In this document: piece after piece, positions 17,058 to 19,808 of the stretch
Layout: the number at the start of each line of letters is the position of its first letter
How positions within the stretch are numbered: the first letter of the stretch is position 1
Origin: CAIWHR01 sp040007035
GTDB taxonomy: Bacteria; Pseudomonadota; Gammaproteobacteria; Burkholderiales; Casimicrobiaceae
Direction of reading: 5' to 3'
Assembly: GCA_040007035.1 (NCBI GenBank)
Contig: JBDTVU010000060.1
Coordinates: 1-19,808, forward strand
DNA length: 19,808 nucleotides
Notes under the pieces: model-generated
The model's input: only the letters and a program-made list of their open reading frames with translations
What the model was told of the DNA's origin: nothing
Databases searched by the model: none
Program-made: the position numbers and the translations under genes

Positions 17058-17786
17058 ATGGCCACGAGCTCTGCCCTATTGTTTCGTAGCGAAGAAAAGC
17101 GAAGCATCGTGCCGATGTCGGCACGCATTCGTGAGCGCCTGATACGCGCCAACCAGCGCTATCACGCGAACGACAACATTTCCGCCTACGTGATGGAGGG
17201 CGAAGTTGACGCACTCCGGGCCGAGGTCGAGGCGAAAATGGCCGAAGTCCTCGATTGCCTCGTGATCGACACCGAAAGTGATCACAACACGCAGGAAACC
17301 GCCCGGCGCGTCGCCAAGATGTTTCTGACCGAAGTCTTCAAGGGCCGCTATCAAGCGATGCCCGCCGTGACCGCGTTTCCGAATGTCGAACAGCTCAATG
17401 AATTGCTGGTCGTCGGTCCGATCACCGCCCGCAGCGCCTGTTCGCACCACCTCTGCCCGATTCTGGGCAAGGTATGGATCGGGATCATGCCCAATGAACA
17501 TTCCAACCTGATCGGCCTGTCCAAGTACGCGCGCATTTGCGACTGGGTGATGAGTCGGCCGCAGATCCAGGAAGAGGCAGTGATGCAGCTGGCAAACGTA
17601 CTCCAGGACACGGTCAAGCCGGATGGTTTGGCGATCGTCATCGAGGCCGACCACTTCTGCATGCACTGGCGTGGGGTGAAAGATGCCGATTCTCGTATGA
17701 CCAACAGCGTGATGCGCGGCTCGTTCCTCAAGAATCCCGATCTGCGGCGCGAGTTTCTCTCGCTGCTGAGCAAGAAGAACGGCTGA
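17058..17786 (+). CDS. folE: GTP cyclohydrolase I
   Basis: 242-aa enzyme that converts GTP to dihydroneopterin triphosphate, the first step of tetrahydrofolate and other pterins, in the cytoplasm. The zinc ligands are visible in ACSHHLCP (C128, H131, with C133 nearby) and HFCMHWRGVKD (C201), and TARRVAKMF matches the conserved active-site region. The N-terminal 40 residues are longer than in E. coli. The ATG at 17058 has AAGGA upstream. It follows the epimerase fusion in the same direction. In light-induced clusters folE is thought to supply folate for the antenna of photolyase or cryptochrome; that link is inferred here. It may be a second, regulated copy beside a housekeeping one. Confidence 0.94.
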   Translation: MATSSALLFRSEEKRSIVPMSARIRERLIRANQRYHANDNISAYVMEGEVDALRAEVEAKMAEVLDCLVIDTESDHNTQETARRVAKMFLTEVFKGRYQAMPAVTAFPNVEQLNELLVVGPITARSACSHHLCPILGKVWIGIMPNEHSNLIGLSKYARICDWVMSRPQIQEEAVMQLANVLQDTVKPDGLAIVIEADHFCMHWRGVKDADSRMTNSVMRGSFLKNPDLRREFLSLLSKKNG

Positions 17787-18097
17787 ACCCGACCGATCAA
17801 CGGAGCCCGATGATGGCGCGTTTGTTACTTGCAGGCAGGGCGGTCGCCCATGGCTTGGCTTTACCGGCGTCCTGCCTGTGCTGGAGGTTCGTGCATGGTT
17901 ACGTCCCGCCGCACGGTCGCCCGATGCAACGTATACAGCCCGTCAATGAAAGAGGCTGGAGCCACGCCATCGGCACGTGGCTTCTCTAGCCTTCCCCTCC
18001 AATACGAATATTCCCAATCGGACAAAGGATCACCGAATCACATGATGGCGGTGTGTACCAGGGTAGCTACAAGGGGATTGGGAAATTGGTCCATTGG
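17787..18097. other. Intergenic region between convergent folE and SRPBCC-SDR genes
   Basis: 311 nt. Apart from the doubtful 59-aa ORF and the inverted repeat at 17832-17878, I see only an 8-bp palindrome GAATATTC (18006-18013) and no T-rich intrinsic terminator. The 18000-18040 part is more AT-rich than its surroundings. Confidence 0.45.
17810..17989 (+). CDS. Possible 59-aa small protein
   Basis: ATGATG at 17810 with GGAG 5 nt upstream opens 59 codons, 23 nt after folE. It has a mildly hydrophobic N-terminus (MMARLLLAGRAVAHGLALPA) and resembles no family I know. An inverted repeat, CAGGCAGG (17832-17839) with CCTGCCTG (17871-17878), lies inside it, so the stretch may instead be a structured mRNA end. 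Confidence 0.3.
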   Translation: MMARLLLAGRAVAHGLALPASCLCWRFVHGYVPPHGRPMQRIQPVNERGWSHAIGTWLL

Positions 18098-19516
18098 TCA
18101 GCGCTGGCCGGTGCGTTTCGTTGCACGGGTCAACGCTGTCAATGCCGCCCACAGCTGCCGCCGTTCCTCCGGCGACCCCTCGGTTCCGGGAAAGACGTGG
18201 GTGATGTGCGGCTCGCGATCGAGCCAGAACCAGCCGCTCACTTGCGCTACCTCCGGCGCGGCCGCCAGCCAGGTGATCGTGTCCGCACCTTGTTCCGCGG
18301 TGCGCAGCAGGTGTCGGGTGATGGCGTGGAATTTTGGCAGCGAAGTCACCACACCCGGCGTATCCGCCCAACCGGGATGCATCGCGTGCACGACCGCGCC
18401 GCTGTCGCGCAGCCGTTCCGCCCACAGTTCGGTCAGGATCACCAGGGCACGCTTGGCGCGGGCATAGGCGTCGGCGCCGTTCCAGGGTTTCCTTTCGTAT
18501 TGCAGGTCGTCGACGGCCGGGCCAGTTGAATACATGCCGCCGGAGGATACGTTGATGATCCTGGACGGCGCCGACTGTTCGAGGCGCGGCAGCAGCAGCT
18601 GGGTGAGCAGGAAGGGTGCCAGCAGGTTGGTCGCGACCGATGTCTCGTTGCCTTCGCTGGTCAGCGTGCGCTGGTTGAGCAGGATGCCGGCGTTGTTCAC
18701 CAGGATGTTGATTTGCGGTTCGTCCGCGAGCAGCCGTTGCGCGAGCTTCCGCACGTCGGAGAGCAAGCTCAAGTCCGCCAGCGCGACCGCGATGTTTTCG
18801 TTGCTCGTCGCGGCGGTGATCTCCGCGCGGGCGATGTCGGCCTTTTCTCGATTGCGTCCCACCAGCACGACGCGCGCACCCAGCCCAGCCAGTTGCTGAG
18901 CGGCGGCGCGTCCCAAGCCCGACGTGGCGCCTGTGACCACCGCCGTGCGTCCGCGCAACGACACCGCCAGCGGCTTCCAGGCACGCTTGTGCCAGTAGTA
19001 GCCCAGGCGGGTGAATCCGATCAAGCCGGGAACGATCAGCCGGTCCTGCAAGTCCGTAAGAGCGCTCCGCGCCAGCGGGGGCGGATGTTCGGTGAGGGCC
19101 GACTGCAAACCCCGTACCGCGTTCTTCCCCACTTTGTCGAGCGTTCCCTTCATCAGCGGCTCGATACAGGCGATCGTACCCAGCAAGGAGATGTCCGCCG
19201 TGTAGGAAATGCGGGTGCCACCGGAAATCGCCGAGAACTGGATTTCGTCGAGCGCGTGGAGCGAATCGCTGTTGCCTTCCACTACGACACGGTGGGGCAG
19301 ATCATAGACACGGACGACATAATCCATCGGAATTCTGCGCGGTCCGAACCTGAGCAGCACTTTGAACGTCGTGCCGATACCCACTGCGCCCGGGCTGACC
19401 TTGCGCGAGTCGGCAACGCCCGGGTCCCACTGTACGATATTGCTGAAATCGCTGGCATAGAAGAAGGCTTCTTCAACCGGGCGAGCGACTTCGATGGTTT
19501 CGTGCAGCCGTATCAT
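18098..19516 (-). CDS. SRPBCC domain fused to a short-chain dehydrogenase
   Basis: 472-aa protein with the reverse layout of the fusion at 15590. Residues 1-145 are an SRPBCC/START-like domain (HETIEVARPVEEAFFYASDF), and from about 187 a complete SDR follows: TGATSGLG (195-202), NNAG (274-277), a serine-rich strand INVSSGG (321-327) and the catalytic YARAK (Y351, K355). The SDR part resembles DHRS12/retinol-dehydrogenase-like enzymes, which act on hydrophobic alcohols or ketones. The SRPBCC domain may present such a substrate. There is no signal peptide. The ATG at 19516 is the only sensible start but its ribosome binding site is weak. It is divergent from the gene at 19567 with only 50 nt between them. 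Confidence 0.88.
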   Translation of the reverse strand: MIRLHETIEVARPVEEAFFYASDFSNIVQWDPGVADSRKVSPGAVGIGTTFKVLLRFGPRRIPMDYVVRVYDLPHRVVVEGNSDSLHALDEIQFSAISGGTRISYTADISLLGTIACIEPLMKGTLDKVGKNAVRGLQSALTEHPPPLARSALTDLQDRLIVPGLIGFTRLGYYWHKRAWKPLAVSLRGRTAVVTGATSGLGRAAAQQLAGLGARVVLVGRNREKADIARAEITAATSNENIAVALADLSLLSDVRKLAQRLLADEPQINILVNNAGILLNQRTLTSEGNETSVATNLLAPFLLTQLLLPRLEQSAPSRIINVSSGGMYSTGPAVDDLQYERKPWNGADAYARAKRALVILTELWAERLRDSGAVVHAMHPGWADTPGVVTSLPKFHAITRHLLRTAEQGADTITWLAAAPEVAQVSGWFWLDREPHITHVFPGTEGSPEERRQLWAALTALTRATKRTGQR

Positions 19517-19525
19517 GGCCGGACT

Positions 19526-19544
19526 GTGACAGACTTTGGTGACA
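19526..19544. promoter_or_regulatory. GTGACA direct repeat in the divergent 50-nt promoter region
   Basis: GTGACA occurs at 19526-19531 and 19539-19544, 13 bp apart, in the short gap between two divergent genes. The TGAC half-site resembles that of the merR-side repeats. It is a possible site for the same regulator. Confidence 0.25.
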
Positions 19545-19566
19545 TTCGATAACCCGCATTCACTTC

Positions 19567-19808
19567 ATGCCGAACCTATCCCCTGAACCGCGTCCACTCG
19601 TGCTGGTATTCGGCGCGAGTGGCTACATCGGTACCAACCTCGTCCCTGCGCTAATTGCGGCCGGTGCGCGCGTTCGCGCTGCGGCACGCAATCGTAGCGT
19701 ATTGGAGGGGCGCGCGTGGAAGGATGTCGAGCTGGTCGAAGCCGACGCGCTTCTGCCCGATTCGCTGCCCGCGACGCTGGCCGGAGTCGATACGGCCTAC
19801 TATCTCGT
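19567..19808 (+). CDS. NAD(P)-binding epimerase-like protein, 5' part only
   Basis: The first 80 codons are present; the gene leaves the right edge. After a short leader (MPNLSPEPRP) comes the Rossmann motif LVLVFGASGYIGTNLVPALI with glycines 16, 19 and 22, then RVRAAARN and VELVEADALLPDSL, as in extended SDR / NmrA-like proteins. Full-length relatives in similar clusters carry a C-terminal DUF2867 domain, but that part is not visible. It is transcribed away from the SRPBCC-SDR gene. Confidence 0.75.
   Translation, partial: MPNLSPEPRPLVLVFGASGYIGTNLVPALIAAGARVRAAARNRSVLEGRAWKDVELVEADALLPDSLPATLAGVDTAYYL

Noticed and set aside
8372..19808. CRISPR array, insertion sequence or prophage
   Set aside because: I found no regularly spaced repeats, no transposase or integrase frame and no phage structural gene in the window.

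Overview
The window is high-GC DNA that looks like a betaproteobacterium (Burkholderiales/Rhodocyclales-like). This rests on a tight prfB-lysS pair with a programmed frameshift, a LysRS N-terminus of betaproteobacterial type, high-GC codon use, and a CioAB-type oxidase. No species can be named from sequence alone.

Left part (1-8371), ordinary chromosome: an iorAB molybdo-hydroxylase operon on the minus strand (Tat-exported large subunit, [2Fe-2S] small subunit), followed by the first codons of a third exported protein. Divergent from it is prfB (release factor 2, autoregulatory +1 frameshift), then lysS two bases downstream. Next come copA and copZ, overlapping by ATGA (copper export ATPase and its chaperone), and tRNA-Pro(TGG) with an encoded CCA.

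Right part (8372-19808), accessory-looking and by eye less GC-rich: a small SRPBCC protein, a short-chain dehydrogenase-like protein lacking the catalytic tyrosine, and cydAB/cioAB (bd-type quinol oxidase). Then comes a MerR-family regulator divergent from a row of plus-strand genes: a 66-aa orphan protein, a DCC/DUF393 thiol-disulfide protein, a secreted fasciclin protein, a TIGR01777 epimerase fused to an SRPBCC domain, and GTP cyclohydrolase I (folE). A minus-strand gene encodes the opposite fusion (SRPBCC then SDR), and a divergent NAD(P)-binding epimerase-like gene runs off the end.

The most interesting signal is this right-hand group. Its gene content (MerR regulator with a C-terminal Rossmann-like domain, folE, TIGR01777, SDR/SRPBCC) resembles the light-induced clusters controlled by LitR/CarH-family MerR regulators. 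The regulator lacks the B12-binding histidine motif, so it would be a 'class II' LitR-like protein needing another light or redox input. The merR/orphan-gene divergent region carries an 11-bp tandem direct repeat over a -35-like box and a perfect palindrome sharing TGTCTANGAC, both good operator candidates. No photolyase, cryptochrome or LOV protein is visible in the window; one may lie past the right edge.
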